Translations under genes and position numbers: made by a program
Part shown: positions 47,576 through 57,595 of the stretch, piece by piece
How positions within the stretch are numbered: position 1 is the stretch's first letter
Layout of the letters: each line of letters starts with the position of its first letter
The notes under the pieces: generated by a model
What the model was told of the DNA's origin: nothing
Databases searched by the model: none
What the model saw: the letters and a program-made list of their open reading frames with translations, nothing else
DNA from: Verrucosispora sp. WMMD573
GTDB taxonomy: Bacteria > Actinomycetota > Actinomycetes > Mycobacteriales > Micromonosporaceae
Assembly (NCBI RefSeq): GCF_027497175.1
Contig: NZ_CP114901.1
Span: 4,526,001-4,590,000, forward strand
Length of the DNA: 64,000 nt
Reading direction: 5' to 3'

Positions 47576-47790
47576 CCACCCCCCCACCCCCCCACCCCCC
47601 ACCGCCCCCTGGTGCCCCCCCGCCGGATCCGTGTTGATCATGAAGTTGTTGCGACGGGTAAGCGCTTGCCCGGGCGATAACTTCATGATCAACGCGCGGT
47701 GGGGGTGGGGTGGGGTGGGGGTGGGGTGGGGTGGGGGTGGGGGTTGACGGGGGTGGGGGTGGGGGTTGACGGGGGTGGGGGTGTGGGGGT
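47576..47790. repeat. C-rich and G-rich low-complexity tracts
   Basis: The plus strand is a C-run tract before the inverted repeat (about 47576-47620) and a G-run tract after it (47699-47790), made of G4-G5 runs separated by single T. The G tract contains a 22-bp tandem repeat with TTGACG at 47744 and 47766. G-quadruplex formation on the plus strand is plausible. It leads straight into the LacI promoter. Confidence 0.8.
47633..47693. terminator. Long perfect inverted repeat after the XRE gene
   Basis: 15-bp arms GTTGATCATGAAGTT (47633-47647) and AACTTCATGATCAAC (47679-47693); the 31-nt loop holds a near-palindrome around GGGTAAGCGCTTGCCC. It is AT-rich compared with its surroundings and probably a terminator. 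Confidence 0.7.
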
Positions 47791-47796
47791 TAGTGT
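47766..47796 (+). promoter_or_regulatory. Candidate promoter of the LacI gene
   Basis: TTGACG (47766-47771), 19-nt spacer of G-runs, TAGTGT (47791-47796). The start of transcription would fall inside the first operator palindrome. Confidence 0.55.
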
Positions 47797-47827
47797 CTGG
47801 ATCGATCCAGTTGCTGGATCGATCCAG
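47797..47827. promoter_or_regulatory. Twin LacI-type operators
   Basis: The 14-bp palindrome CTGGATCGATCCAG occurs twice (47797-47810 and 47814-47827), separated by 3 bp. It directly follows the -10 hexamer and precedes the LacI start by 15 bp, so it is almost surely the autoregulatory operator. The 17-bp period places two dimers on different faces of the helix. Confidence 0.85.
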
Positions 47828-47842
47828 AACAGGGGTGTGCGG

Positions 47843-48898
47843 ATGAAGCCGACCTTGCGGGCCGTGGCCGAGGCCGTCGGTGTCTCGCGTAGCACCGTCT
47901 CCAACGCCTACGGCCGCCCGGATCAGCTCTCACCGCAGTTGCGTGAGCGCATCCTGGAGACCGCGCGGCAGATGGGTTACCCGGGGCCCGACCCGACCGC
48001 GCGGTCGCTGCGGCGGGGGTTCGTCGGCGCCATCGGGGTGCTGTTCACCTCCCGGCTGTCGTACGCGTTCACCGACCCCTTCGCCGTCCGTTTCCTGACC
48101 GGCGTCGCCGAGGCGGCCGAACGCCACGACAGCAACCTGTTGCTGATACCGCTGCCCGACGATGCGGTCGGCGCGCGTACGGCGGTGGAGAACGCCGCCG
48201 TCGACGCGTTCTGCGTCTACTGCGCCGGTGACGAGGAGCGGATCATCGACACGATTCGCGGCCGTGGGCTGCCCTTCGTCACCACCTCGTCGCGGCCCCG
48301 GGCCGGGGACCTCTGGGTCGGCATCGACGAGCGCTCCGCCGCCCGGTCCGCCGCGGCACACCTGACCGCGCTCGGTCACCGCCGGGTCGCCCTGCTCGGC
48401 GACGACGTCCTGCCCGGCGCGCCGGCCGGACCGCTGCGGGTCGCCGACGTGGCCGACGTGCCGCACCCCACCACCCGGGACCGGCTGGCCGGCTTCGCCG
48501 ACGGCTTCGCCGCGGTAGGCGTCACGTGGCCCGACCTGACCGTGCTCACCGCGACCGACAACACCCGGGCCGCAGGTGCCGACGCAGTCAGCGCGCTGAC
48601 GCAGCTGCCCGAACCGCCCACCGCGGTGCTGGCCTGCTCCGACGTGCTCGCCCTCGGTGCGCTCGACGCCCTGAGCGCCGACGGCGAGCGGGGGCGGCGA
48701 GTCTCAGTGACCGGCTTCGACGACGTCGCCGAGGCCGCTCCGGCCGGCCTGACCACCGTCCGCCAACCCGGTGAGGCGAAGGGCCGAAGCGCCGCCACGC
48801 TGCTGCTCGACCCGCCCGCTGACGCCGCCGCGGGCCAGATTCTGCTACCCACCACGCTCGTCGTCCGGAGCAGCTCCGGACCTGCCCCGAGGAGTTGA
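47843..48898 (+). CDS. LacI-family transcriptional regulator
   Basis: A 351-residue LacI-type regulator. The N-terminal helix-turn-helix is T-L-R-A-V-A-E-A-V-G-V-S-R-S-T-V-S-N-A-Y with the hinge helix near residue 50. The periplasmic-binding-protein-like domain follows (G-A-I-G-V-L-F, F-L-T-G-V-A-E-A-A, V-D-A-F-C-V-Y, G-H-R-R-V-A-L-L-G, S-V-T-G-F-D-D). No sugar-specific residues can be named. ATG 47843 follows AGGGGT. A 68-residue gene follows by 2 nt. There is no transporter or glycosidase next to it, so its regulon beyond itself lies elsewhere. Confidence 0.92.
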   Translation: MKPTLRAVAEAVGVSRSTVSNAYGRPDQLSPQLRERILETARQMGYPGPDPTARSLRRGFVGAIGVLFTSRLSYAFTDPFAVRFLTGVAEAAERHDSNLLLIPLPDDAVGARTAVENAAVDAFCVYCAGDEERIIDTIRGRGLPFVTTSSRPRAGDLWVGIDERSAARSAAAHLTALGHRRVALLGDDVLPGAPAGPLRVADVADVPHPTTRDRLAGFADGFAAVGVTWPDLTVLTATDNTRAAGADAVSALTQLPEPPTAVLACSDVLALGALDALSADGERGRRVSVTGFDDVAEAAPAGLTTVRQPGEAKGRSAATLLLDPPADAAAGQILLPTTLVVRSSSGPAPRS

Positions 48899-48900
48899 CC

Positions 48901-49107
48901 ATGGAACAGCCCACTGGCTTCGTCATGGCCGTCGACGCGGTGACCCGTCATGTCATGTCCGCCCGGCCGGACGCACCGGTCCGACCCGACGTACCCCGGC
49001 CGGCGCGGCTGGTGGTCACCCGCCGGCTCGCCGCCGGGGCGCTGCGCCGACTCGCCGACCGTATCCAGCCGCGTCCCGTGCCCGCCCGGCCCGCCTGCCG
49101 CACGTAG
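48901..49107 (+). CDS. Small basic protein, 68 aa
   Basis: A 68-residue Arg/Pro/Ala-rich protein with no known family. ATG 48901 has GGAG 6 nt upstream and lies 2 nt after the LacI stop, and a strong hairpin follows, so it is the second gene of the LacI unit. The M-A-V-D-A-V-T-R-H-V-M segment near the start is amphipathic. Function unknown. Confidence 0.6.
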   Translation: MEQPTGFVMAVDAVTRHVMSARPDAPVRPDVPRPARLVVTRRLAAGALRRLADRIQPRPVPARPACRT

Positions 49108-49115
49108 GGCGGAAA

Positions 49116-49148
49116 CGACGCCCCTGGCCAGACCAGCCAGGGGCGTCG
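49116..49148 (+). terminator. Hairpin terminator after the LacI unit
   Basis: 13-bp perfect arms (CGACGCCCCTGGC at 49116-49128 and its complement at 49136-49148), 7-nt loop. Confidence 0.82.
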
Positions 49149-49265
49149 AGGCTCGTCGGCGGGCGGCTGCCGGCGTCCGCCCCTACCCGGTCCACTCGCC
49201 GCACGACCGGCCCGCGACCAGGACGGGTGGTGCGCCGGGTGGTGCAGCAGGCAGACTGGAGGCCC

Positions 49266-50795
49266 ATGTCGCCGTTCACCCCCAGCCTGCGGTTGCACGA
49301 CCGCTACGTGCTGCACGATCGCATCGGCCTCGGCGGAATGTCCGAGGTGTGGCGCGCCGACGACGAGGTCCTGGGTCGGTCGGTCGCGGTGAAGGTCCTC
49401 GCCGGGACGTTCGCCGTCGACCCGGACCTACGAGCCACCCTCCGGCGGGAGGCCCGTGCCGCGGCACGCCTGGCCCACCCGCACGTCACCCAGGTGTACG
49501 ACTACGGCGAGGCGACTCTGGCCGACGGCAACGTCGTGCCGTACCTGGTGATGGAGTTGGTCGACGGGCGGAATCTCGCCGACCGGCTGGCCGACGGGCC
49601 GCTGCCCTGGCGGCCGGCCCTGCGGATGGCCGCGGAGGTGGCCGCCGCCCTGGCCGCCGCGCACCGTCTGGGTGTGGTGCACCGCGACATCAAGCCGGGC
49701 AACGTCATGCTCACCGACAACGGTGCCAAGGTGCTCGACTTCGGCATCGCCGCGCTCGCCGGTGTGCCATCGCCCGGCGCCCGCCCGGCGGGCGGCCCGC
49801 TGATGGGTACGCCCGCCTACCTCGCGCCGGAACGGTTGAGCGCCGACCCGCCCCATCCGGCCAGCGACGTGTACGCCCTCGGAGCGTTGCTGTACCGCAC
49901 CCTCACCGGTGACGTCCCGCTGCCCGTGCGCAGTTGGCCGGACGCGGTCAGGGTGCACGCCAACCGGCCTGCCGTCGCACCCCCGCGGGTGCCGGGCCTG
50001 CCGGCCGACCTCGCCAATCTGGTGCTGGCCTGCCTCGACCCCGATCCGGAACGACGCCCCACGGCCGGCCGACTGGCCACCCGGTTCCGCGTCGCTGCCG
50101 TCGGGGCGACGGCGGCCACGGTCGACGTACCGGTCAACGGGCCGGGCGTCGGCGGGCAGCAGGCGGCGGAGACCCGGCCGGTGCACCAGCATCCACCGAC
50201 CCTGATCGAACCGACCATCCGGCCCGAGACCGTGTCCGGCGTCGCACCACGATCCGCGACGCGCGGAGCACCGCCTGGCCGTGGCCGACCCCGGCCGGCA
50301 CCCGGACGGCCGCCGGGCCGACGGGGGCACAGCGGCCCGCCGGTGGGCGCGCTGGTCACATTCGCGCTGGTCCTGCTCCTGGGGATGGGCGTGGCCATCG
50401 TCCTCGGCGACCGCGGCGACCGGCAGCCGACGGCGAGTCCCACCACGCCGCCTGCCGCCCCGCCGACCTCCTCCGCGCCCGCCTCACCACGACCCGCCGC
50501 CAGCTCGCCGGCCAACCGGCCGGAGCCGGTGAGCCTGGGACGGGCGGCGGTCGAACTCATCGCGTTGCTCACCGAGGCGCAGCTCACCGGAGAGATCGAC
50601 CGTAAGGCCGCCGACCGGCTGCGCAAAGAGCTGACCGAACTGGCCGGCGGCCAGCCAAAGGACCAGGAGAAGCGGCTGGAGGATCTGCGCAAGCGTCTCG
50701 ACGACGAGGTGGACCGCGGCCGGCTCCCGGCTGACTTGGCCGACCGGGTGGACGACGTGCTGGACCGGTTCGAGGCGAACCTGCCGGAAAGCTGA
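49266..50795 (+). CDS. Membrane-anchored Ser/Thr protein kinase (PknB-type)
   Basis: A 509-residue eukaryotic-like kinase. Gly loop I-G-L-G-G-M-S-E-V-W (residues 20-29), Lys43 in V-A-V-K, H-R-D-I-K-P-G-N (139-146, Asp141 catalytic) and D-F-G (158-160) are all intact, with A-P-E-R in the activation segment. A Pro/Arg-rich linker, one transmembrane helix (about residues 360-382) and an outer Thr/Pro-rich segment follow. The end is a charged coiled-coil-like region (K-D-Q-E-K-R-L-E-D-L-R-K-R-L). There are no PASTA repeats. The start follows TGGAGG, only 3 nt before the ATG. Confidence 0.92.
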   Translation: MSPFTPSLRLHDRYVLHDRIGLGGMSEVWRADDEVLGRSVAVKVLAGTFAVDPDLRATLRREARAAARLAHPHVTQVYDYGEATLADGNVVPYLVMELVDGRNLADRLADGPLPWRPALRMAAEVAAALAAAHRLGVVHRDIKPGNVMLTDNGAKVLDFGIAALAGVPSPGARPAGGPLMGTPAYLAPERLSADPPHPASDVYALGALLYRTLTGDVPLPVRSWPDAVRVHANRPAVAPPRVPGLPADLANLVLACLDPDPERRPTAGRLATRFRVAAVGATAATVDVPVNGPGVGGQQAAETRPVHQHPPTLIEPTIRPETVSGVAPRSATRGAPPGRGRPRPAPGRPPGRRGHSGPPVGALVTFALVLLLGMGVAIVLGDRGDRQPTASPTTPPAAPPTSSAPASPRPAASSPANRPEPVSLGRAAVELIALLTEAQLTGEIDRKAADRLRKELTELAGGQPKDQEKRLEDLRKRLDDEVDRGRLPADLADRVDDVLDRFEANLPES

Positions 50796-50835
50796 TCCCC
50801 ATCCGGCGTCGACCGGCACCGCCGCTCAGCCCGGA

Positions 50836-51531
50836 TCAGGTCAGGGTCGTCCGCACGAATTCGCCAGCTGCGGTCCCGGCGCGGGCGAGGACCGAACCGT
50901 CCGGCGCCCGGATCGTCGACCGTCCGGCCGTCTCGGCGTAGCCGCCGCCGGTGGCGCCGGCGAAGCTGGCGACCGCGACCACGATCCGGTGGGTCGTGCA
51001 GATTCGCGCCGCCCGCTGGTCCGGCACGTGCGCCTCGGCTGCGTGGTCGACGATCGAGGCCGCGTACACGTCGACGCCGACAGTACAGGTGCGGGCCGCG
51101 TGTTCCGCGATTCCGGTGTCCTTGCAGATCGCCAGGCCGATGCGCCAGCCGTCGACGTCCAGCACGACCGGTGCCGGTCCGGGGCGGAACCGGCGGGCCT
51201 CGACATCTCCGAGCCACATCTTGCGGTACGCCACCCGGGTCCCGACGCCGTCCACGGCGAGGGTGGCGATGTACTCCCCGGCCACCGGTGCCCCGACCAG
51301 CGCGAGCGTCCCGGTGGCCGCACATGCGCTGACCAGCGGCGCGAGCCGGGGGTCCGACGGGTCGACAGGCGTGGCGTCGAGCTCGTAACCGGTCAGCGAC
51401 AGCTCCGGGAAGATCACCACCCGGGCCGCGGCGGTACGGACCATCGCCGCGTGCGTCGCCACGTTGGTGTCGACGTCGTACGCCAGGCATTGGGGTTGGG
51501 CAACGGCGATGGCCAGCGAAGGGCGCGACAC
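50836..51531 (-). CDS. Nitrilase-superfamily carbon-nitrogen hydrolase
   Basis: A 231-residue amidase-type enzyme with the full catalytic set: Glu43 (F-P-E-L-S-L-T-G-Y), Lys104 (Y-R-K-M-W-L) and Cys136 (A-I-C-K-D). In the usual family the Cys segment reads G-x-x-x-C-Y/W-D; Lys in place of the aromatic residue is less common. Substrate unknown. The GTG at 51531 lies 6 nt after TAGGCT on the minus strand, a leaderless start. It converges on the kinase gene. Confidence 0.9.
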   Translation of the reverse strand: MSRPSLAIAVAQPQCLAYDVDTNVATHAAMVRTAAARVVIFPELSLTGYELDATPVDPSDPRLAPLVSACAATGTLALVGAPVAGEYIATLAVDGVGTRVAYRKMWLGDVEARRFRPGPAPVVLDVDGWRIGLAICKDTGIAEHAARTCTVGVDVYAASIVDHAAEAHVPDQRAARICTTHRIVVAVASFAGATGGGYAETAGRSTIRAPDGSVLARAGTAAGEFVRTTLT

Positions 51532-51537
51532 CCGCGC

Positions 51538-51543
51538 AGCCTA
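51538..51543 (-). promoter_or_regulatory. Leaderless -10 hexamer of the nitrilase gene
   Basis: TAGGCT on the minus strand, 6 nt before the GTG at 51531, no ribosome site. Confidence 0.55.
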
Positions 51544-51597
51544 GGCTCCGCAGTCAGGAAAGTCGACGCCGGTGCGGCGACTCTCAGCTGAGGTTCG

Positions 51598-51603
51598 TAG
51601 CGT
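51598..51603 (+). promoter_or_regulatory. Leaderless -10 hexamer of the DedA gene
   Basis: TAGCGT, 7 nt before the ATG at 51611. Confidence 0.5.
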
Positions 51604-51610
51604 GTGGGAC

Positions 51611-52414
51611 ATGACGCATGTCCGGTACGCTTCGCCCTCGGTCGTCGGCCAGTCCGCACCACCCGAGGACGGCCTGGTCGGCTTCGTCACCGATCTGGTG
51701 GAGCGGCTCGGCGGCCCGGGGGCGGGGCTGGCCGTGGCGCTGGAGAACCTGTTCCCCCCGATCCCCAGCGAGGTGATCCTGCCGCTCGCCGGTTTCGTCG
51801 CGGCGCAGGGACGGATGAGCGTCGTCGGGGCCATCTTCTGGACGACACTCGGTTCGCTGCTCGGTGCGCTCGCGCTCTACTGGGTCGGCGCCGCGCTGGG
51901 CCGGGAGCGGACGCGGGCCATCGCGGCGAAGCTGCCGCTGGTGAAACTCCGCGACATCGACCGGACCGAGGAGTGGTTCCTGCGGCACGGTGTCAAGGCA
52001 GTCTTCTTCGGACGGATGATCCCGATCTTCCGGAGCATGATCTCCGTCCCGGCCGGGGTGGAACGCATGCCGCTGCTCACCTTCGCGATCTACACCACGC
52101 TGGGTAGCCTGATCTGGAACACCACCTTCGTGATGGCCGGCTTCCTGCTCGGCGACAACTGGCACCTGGTCGAGGGGTACGCCGGCATCCTGCAGAACGT
52201 GGTCATCGCCGCCACGGCGGTGGGTGTCGTCTGGTTCGTCGTCACCCGGTTGCGCCGCTCGCGTCGAGCCGGCGGACTGCGGTCAAACGAAAGCGGCGCC
52301 GGCCTGACCGACGCGACGCCCGCCGGGGTGCCGGATCCCGACGGGCGGGGCACCATCTACCGCAGCGTCTGGTCGGACGGCCACCCACCGAGCGATCAGG
52401 AACTCCGGCGCTGA
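51611..52414 (+). CDS. DedA-family membrane protein
   Basis: A 267-residue membrane protein of the DedA/VTT family, probably a lipid flippase or transporter-type protein needed for envelope stability. Typical features are E-N-L-F-P-P-I-P-S-E (near residue 38), G-A-A-L-G-R-E, F-F-G-R-M-I-P-I-F-R-S-M-I-S-V-P-A-G (near 135) and I-W-N-T-T-F near 172. The C-terminal 55 residues are polar. Start ATG 51611 agrees with the leaderless promoter. Confidence 0.92.
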   Translation: MTHVRYASPSVVGQSAPPEDGLVGFVTDLVERLGGPGAGLAVALENLFPPIPSEVILPLAGFVAAQGRMSVVGAIFWTTLGSLLGALALYWVGAALGRERTRAIAAKLPLVKLRDIDRTEEWFLRHGVKAVFFGRMIPIFRSMISVPAGVERMPLLTFAIYTTLGSLIWNTTFVMAGFLLGDNWHLVEGYAGILQNVVIAATAVGVVWFVVTRLRRSRRAGGLRSNESGAGLTDATPAGVPDPDGRGTIYRSVWSDGHPPSDQELRR

Positions 52415-52488
52415 TTCCTGCTCGGCGGTGTGGACGACCCGCCCGCCGCAGCGGCGCCGAAGGTGTCGGTTGCTCCCGAGGAGGTGCG

Positions 52489-52911
52489 GTGCGCGGATCA
52501 GACTGGGCGGACGAGATCGGTGTGGTGGAACTGCCCGGTGGGGTGCGGATGCGGGGCCGCCGGATCGGTGACCCCGCCCCACCTGCCGACTTCAGCCTGC
52601 TGCTCGCTCCCGGGCCGATGCCCGATTGGACGTACCGGCGGGTCCGATGGCCGGATTTCTGGGTTCCGTTGGATCGGGCCGACGCACTGGACGCGTTCGG
52701 CGAGGCGCTGCGCCGTGGGTACGCCGGTCAGCGGGTGGAGGTGGCTTGCCGGGGTGGCACGGGACGGACCGGCACCGCGTTGGCGGCGCTGGCCATCCTC
52801 GACGGGCTACCCGCCGAGGACGCGGTCGCCTGGGTACGCGCCGCCTACCGGCCGGGTGCGGTGGAGACTCCCTGGCAACGGCGCTGGCTGCGTCGGCTGT
52901 CGGCGGCGTAG
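52489..52911 (+). CDS. Small dual-specificity/tyrosine phosphatase-like protein
   Basis: A 140-residue protein with the Cys-based phosphatase loop C87-R-G-G-T-G-R93 followed by T-G (C-x5-R-T/S). Asp55-to-Asp62 region (W-P-D-F-W-V-P-L-D) is the likely general-acid loop. The domain is compact and lacks a recruitment module. GTG 52489 has GAGGAGG 4 nt upstream. It follows the DedA gene by 74 bp; a role in countering the nearby Ser/Thr kinase is tempting but unsupported. Confidence 0.82.
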   Translation: MRGSDWADEIGVVELPGGVRMRGRRIGDPAPPADFSLLLAPGPMPDWTYRRVRWPDFWVPLDRADALDAFGEALRRGYAGQRVEVACRGGTGRTGTALAALAILDGLPAEDAVAWVRAAYRPGAVETPWQRRWLRRLSAA

Positions 52912-53045
52912 CGGGACCGATCACGCAGATGTCCGGTGCGCACCGGCGGCGATCCGACAACCGCAGACGCCGGGTGGCGGTGACCGGCGCGTCGTCTCCG
53001 CGGCGTCGACGCCCGGCGATCGGCACCCCTGGTCGGACCACGGGT

Positions 53046-53079
53046 GCCGGAGCCGGCCGGCGGGCGTACCGGCTCCGGC
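53046..53079. terminator. Hairpin after the UvrA-like gene
   Basis: Perfect 11-bp arms GCCGGAGCCGG (53046-53056) and CCGGCTCCGGC (53069-53079), just beyond the stop of the leftward UvrA-like gene. Confidence 0.7.
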
Positions 53080-53084
53080 GGTGG

Positions 53085-55358
<2,274 letters not shown>

Positions 55359-55430
55359 GCGAACCCTTCGCGAGATCGTGGACGGATTCCCGCCCGGGAA
55401 CTGGCTTCCGGTGGCCTGGCCAAGGTTCAA

Positions 55431-55468
55431 TTGTCGCATTAACCTGCACGTGGAGACTTTTGCGACAA
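55431..55468 (-). promoter_or_regulatory. MerR-type promoter of the UvrA-like gene
   Basis: On the minus strand TTGTCG (-35), a 20-nt spacer and TTAATG (-10) show the stretched spacing used by MerR regulators. TTGTCGC (55431-55437) and GCGACAA (55462-55468) also form a perfect 7-bp inverted repeat at the ends. GAGACTT (55453-55459) recurs inverted as AAGTCTC (55502-55508). Confidence 0.55.
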
Positions 55469-55540
55469 AGCGAGCGTGAAGTGGGTCCGATAGATGGCGG
55501 CAAGTCTCAAACGGACGTGAGAGGCTAGGCGGAACCGGTG

Positions 55541-56263
55541 ATGAATCGTCGGGGCAGCGGGCGGCTGCGCGCGGTGGATCTCGCCGCGCGGGCGGGTGTC
55601 TCCGTTCAGCAAGTGCGTAACTACGTCGATCTTGGCGTGTTGCCCCCGGTCGACCGCACCGAGAGCGGCTACCGGATCTTCACCGACGCGCATGCGCGGG
55701 CGCTGACGGTGGCCCGCGCGGTGGCCGACGGACACGGCTGGACGCGTACCCGGGAGATCATGGCGGCGGTCCACCGGGGTGACGTGCCGACGGCGCTGGC
55801 GTCGCTGGACGCCGGCCATGCCGAACTGGACCGCGAACGGGCGGAGATCCGGACGGTGCTCGGCGCGTTCGAGACCGTGGTGTCCAGTCCGCGCCGGCAC
55901 ACCGCCGTGCCACGCCGGGCGGTACGGGTCGGCGTCGTCGCCGACCTGGTCGGCGTCCGCACCTCGCAACTGCGCTCGTGGGAGGATCGCGGCCTGCTGC
56001 GTCCGGCTCGCGAGGCGGGCACCGGCTACCGGGTGTACGACGAGGCCGAGCAGCGCGCCGCACAGGTGGTGGCGTTGCTACGCCGGGGCGCGTACCAGTT
56101 CGAGATCATCACGGCGGTGCTCGATGAGATGCGGACCACCGGTAGCCCTCAGCGGGTCCGCGCCGAGCTGGCCCGCCGCGAGCAGGAGTTGCACCACCGC
56201 AGCCGGCGACGGCTGGCCGCCTCGGCGACCCTGCACGACTATCTGTGCCACCTGGCCGGCTGA
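55541..56263 (+). CDS. MerR-family regulator with two helix-turn-helix domains
   Basis: A 240-residue protein with two MerR winged helices: residues 10-57 (V-D-L-A-A-R-A-G-V-S-V-Q-Q-V-R-N-Y, G-Y-R-I-F-T) and 128-178 (G-V-V-A-D-L-V-G-V-R-T-S-Q-L-R-S-W, G-Y-R-V-Y-D). Ordinary MerR proteins have one such domain and a long dimer helix; here the linker carries helices instead. No ligand-binding Cys or drug-binding domain is seen. It is divergent from the UvrA-like gene and probably controls it. The start is ATG 55541; GTG 55538 is possible. Confidence 0.88.
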   Translation: MNRRGSGRLRAVDLAARAGVSVQQVRNYVDLGVLPPVDRTESGYRIFTDAHARALTVARAVADGHGWTRTREIMAAVHRGDVPTALASLDAGHAELDRERAEIRTVLGAFETVVSSPRRHTAVPRRAVRVGVVADLVGVRTSQLRSWEDRGLLRPAREAGTGYRVYDEAEQRAAQVVALLRRGAYQFEIITAVLDEMRTTGSPQRVRAELARREQELHHRSRRRLAASATLHDYLCHLAG

Positions 56264-56290
56264 CACTACTGAAGTAGGCACATGGACCAA

Positions 56291-56339
56291 AGGCGGTGAT
56301 GTCACTCAGACGTTTCGTATCTGCGTGACATCACCGCCT
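56291..56339. terminator. Strong bidirectional hairpin
   Basis: Perfect 15-bp arms (AGGCGGTGATGTCAC at 56291-56305 and its complement at 56325-56339), continued inside by CAGA/TCTG after one mismatch; between the MerR gene and the convergent secreted-protein gene. Confidence 0.85.
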
Positions 56340-56449
56340 CAAGGCAATCCCCTGACGGCAACGGGCGGGGCGTTGCGGGTCGACGTGGTGTTCGACGGTG
56401 GACCAGCCGTGTCACCACCCGGCCCGCTCTCCTCGGGTAGGTCAGGTGG

Positions 56450-57283
56450 TCAGCCCGCCGAGCAGGGCCGGGCCAGGTTCACCAGATCGGCGGGCCGGTT
56501 GCCGTCGACCCGGCCGATCGCGGTGGCGATCCGGTTGATCGCGGCGACACGCCGGTCCTCCAGCGGGCCGATGATGGCGTTGCGCACGAAGTTCGGGCCG
56601 CCCTGCGGGTTGGCCGCCTGCCGGGCGAGGCGGGCGTCGGCGTCGGCGATCTGGCTGTCCAGGTTGGCGAGTTCCCGCTGCACCTCCGCTGCGGCCTGCG
56701 CCGGCACGGCCGGGAGCCGGTCGGCCACCGTCGGGCAGCTCACCCGCTGCGCCACGCCGGCCCCCGCGTTGCCGTTGCCGTCACCGGCGTTGCCGTTGCC
56801 GTCACCGGCGTTGCCCGCGCTCCCGTTGCCCGCGCTCCCGTTGACGGCGCTGGGCACCCCTGCGGCGTTGAGTCCGCAGGTGGCGAGGTTGGCGAGATCG
56901 GGGCGTTGGCCGCCGACGCGGTTGATGTTGATGCCGATGCGATCCAGGGCCGCCGTTCGCTTGCTGGCCAGCGGGCCGAGGATGGCGTTCTGGATGAAGT
57001 TGGGGCCGCCCTGCGGGCTGGCCGCCTGCTGGGCGAGGCGGGCGTTCGCCTCGGCGATCTGCTTGTCGAGGTTGGCCAGTTCCTGTTCGACTCCGGCAAC
57101 GGCGGCGGCGGGCACGTTGGACAGCTTGTCCCGTACCGTCGGGCAGTTTGCCGTCTGCGGCCCGGCTGCGTCGTTGGCGGAGGCCAGCGTCAGACCGCCG
57201 CCCAGGAGCACCACCGCCAGGACACCGACGCCGCCGAGCTTCAGGGCAGCGTGCTTGCGGTGCCGCTGCGTACGCCTGACCAT
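56450..57283 (-). CDS. Secreted protein with a duplicated Cys-bounded helical domain
   Basis: A 277-residue protein with an N-terminal signal or anchor (residues 17-37). The rest is an internal duplication: Cys47-P-T-V ... L-A-T-Cys136 and Cys183-P-T-V ... R-P-Cys274. The two copies share E-L-A-N-L-D-x-Q-I-A-x-A-x-A-R-L-A, N-P/S-P-Q-G-G-P-N-F and N-A-I-x-G-P-L, and are joined by a Gly/Asn-rich linker in which G-N-A-G-D-G-N recurs. Each copy probably closes with a disulphide. I do not recognise the family. A CebR-like operator lies in the divergent intergenic region. Confidence 0.85.
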   Translation of the reverse strand: MVRRTQRHRKHAALKLGGVGVLAVVLLGGGLTLASANDAAGPQTANCPTVRDKLSNVPAAAVAGVEQELANLDKQIAEANARLAQQAASPQGGPNFIQNAILGPLASKRTAALDRIGININRVGGQRPDLANLATCGLNAAGVPSAVNGSAGNGSAGNAGDGNGNAGDGNGNAGAGVAQRVSCPTVADRLPAVPAQAAAEVQRELANLDSQIADADARLARQAANPQGGPNFVRNAIIGPLEDRRVAAINRIATAIGRVDGNRPADLVNLARPCSAG

Positions 57284-57425
57284 GCTTCTCTCCTCATGAT
57301 TGACCGCCCGACGGGTCGGCCCGTCGGCTGACGCGCAATGGGATGCCCGGAAAGCCGATCGGCAGCGGCGGCCGGCCCCCGCCCCGCATACCGAGGACTC
57401 TCACGGATGACGTCGGACCGAACTG

Positions 57426-57439
57426 CGGGAGCGCTCCCG
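57426..57439. promoter_or_regulatory. CebR-type LacI operator
   Basis: Perfect 14-bp palindrome CGGGAGCGCTCCCG, containing the GGGAGCGCTCCC core of Streptomyces CebR sites. It lies in the 312-bp divergent region between the duplicated secreted protein and the first D,D-carboxypeptidase. No other element is evident in this region apart from the hexamer at 57582. Confidence 0.7.
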
Positions 57440-57581
57440 TCGCAGGTCCGGGCGTTTCATGTGTTCGGTCGTGGATACGGGGGGTGCGAGCGATCGGTTC
57501 AACGTCTTCCAGCGACGACCGCTGCCCTCCGCCCATCCCGAACCGGCCGGGCGGGGTGGGCGGCACCGAGGATCCTGCCGT

Positions 57582-57587
57582 TAGTCT
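57582..57587 (+). promoter_or_regulatory. -10 hexamer of the first D,D-carboxypeptidase gene
   Basis: TAGTCT, 8 nt before the ATG at 57596, nearly leaderless. The paralogous gene has TAGTGT at the same distance (59144-59149). Confidence 0.5.
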
Positions 57588-57595
57588 GCGTGTTC

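Noticed and set aside
47699..47842. Upstream extension of the LacI frame through the G-rich tract
   Set aside because: It would encode Gly/Val low-complexity residues and cross the operators; the helix-turn-helix begins properly at 47843.
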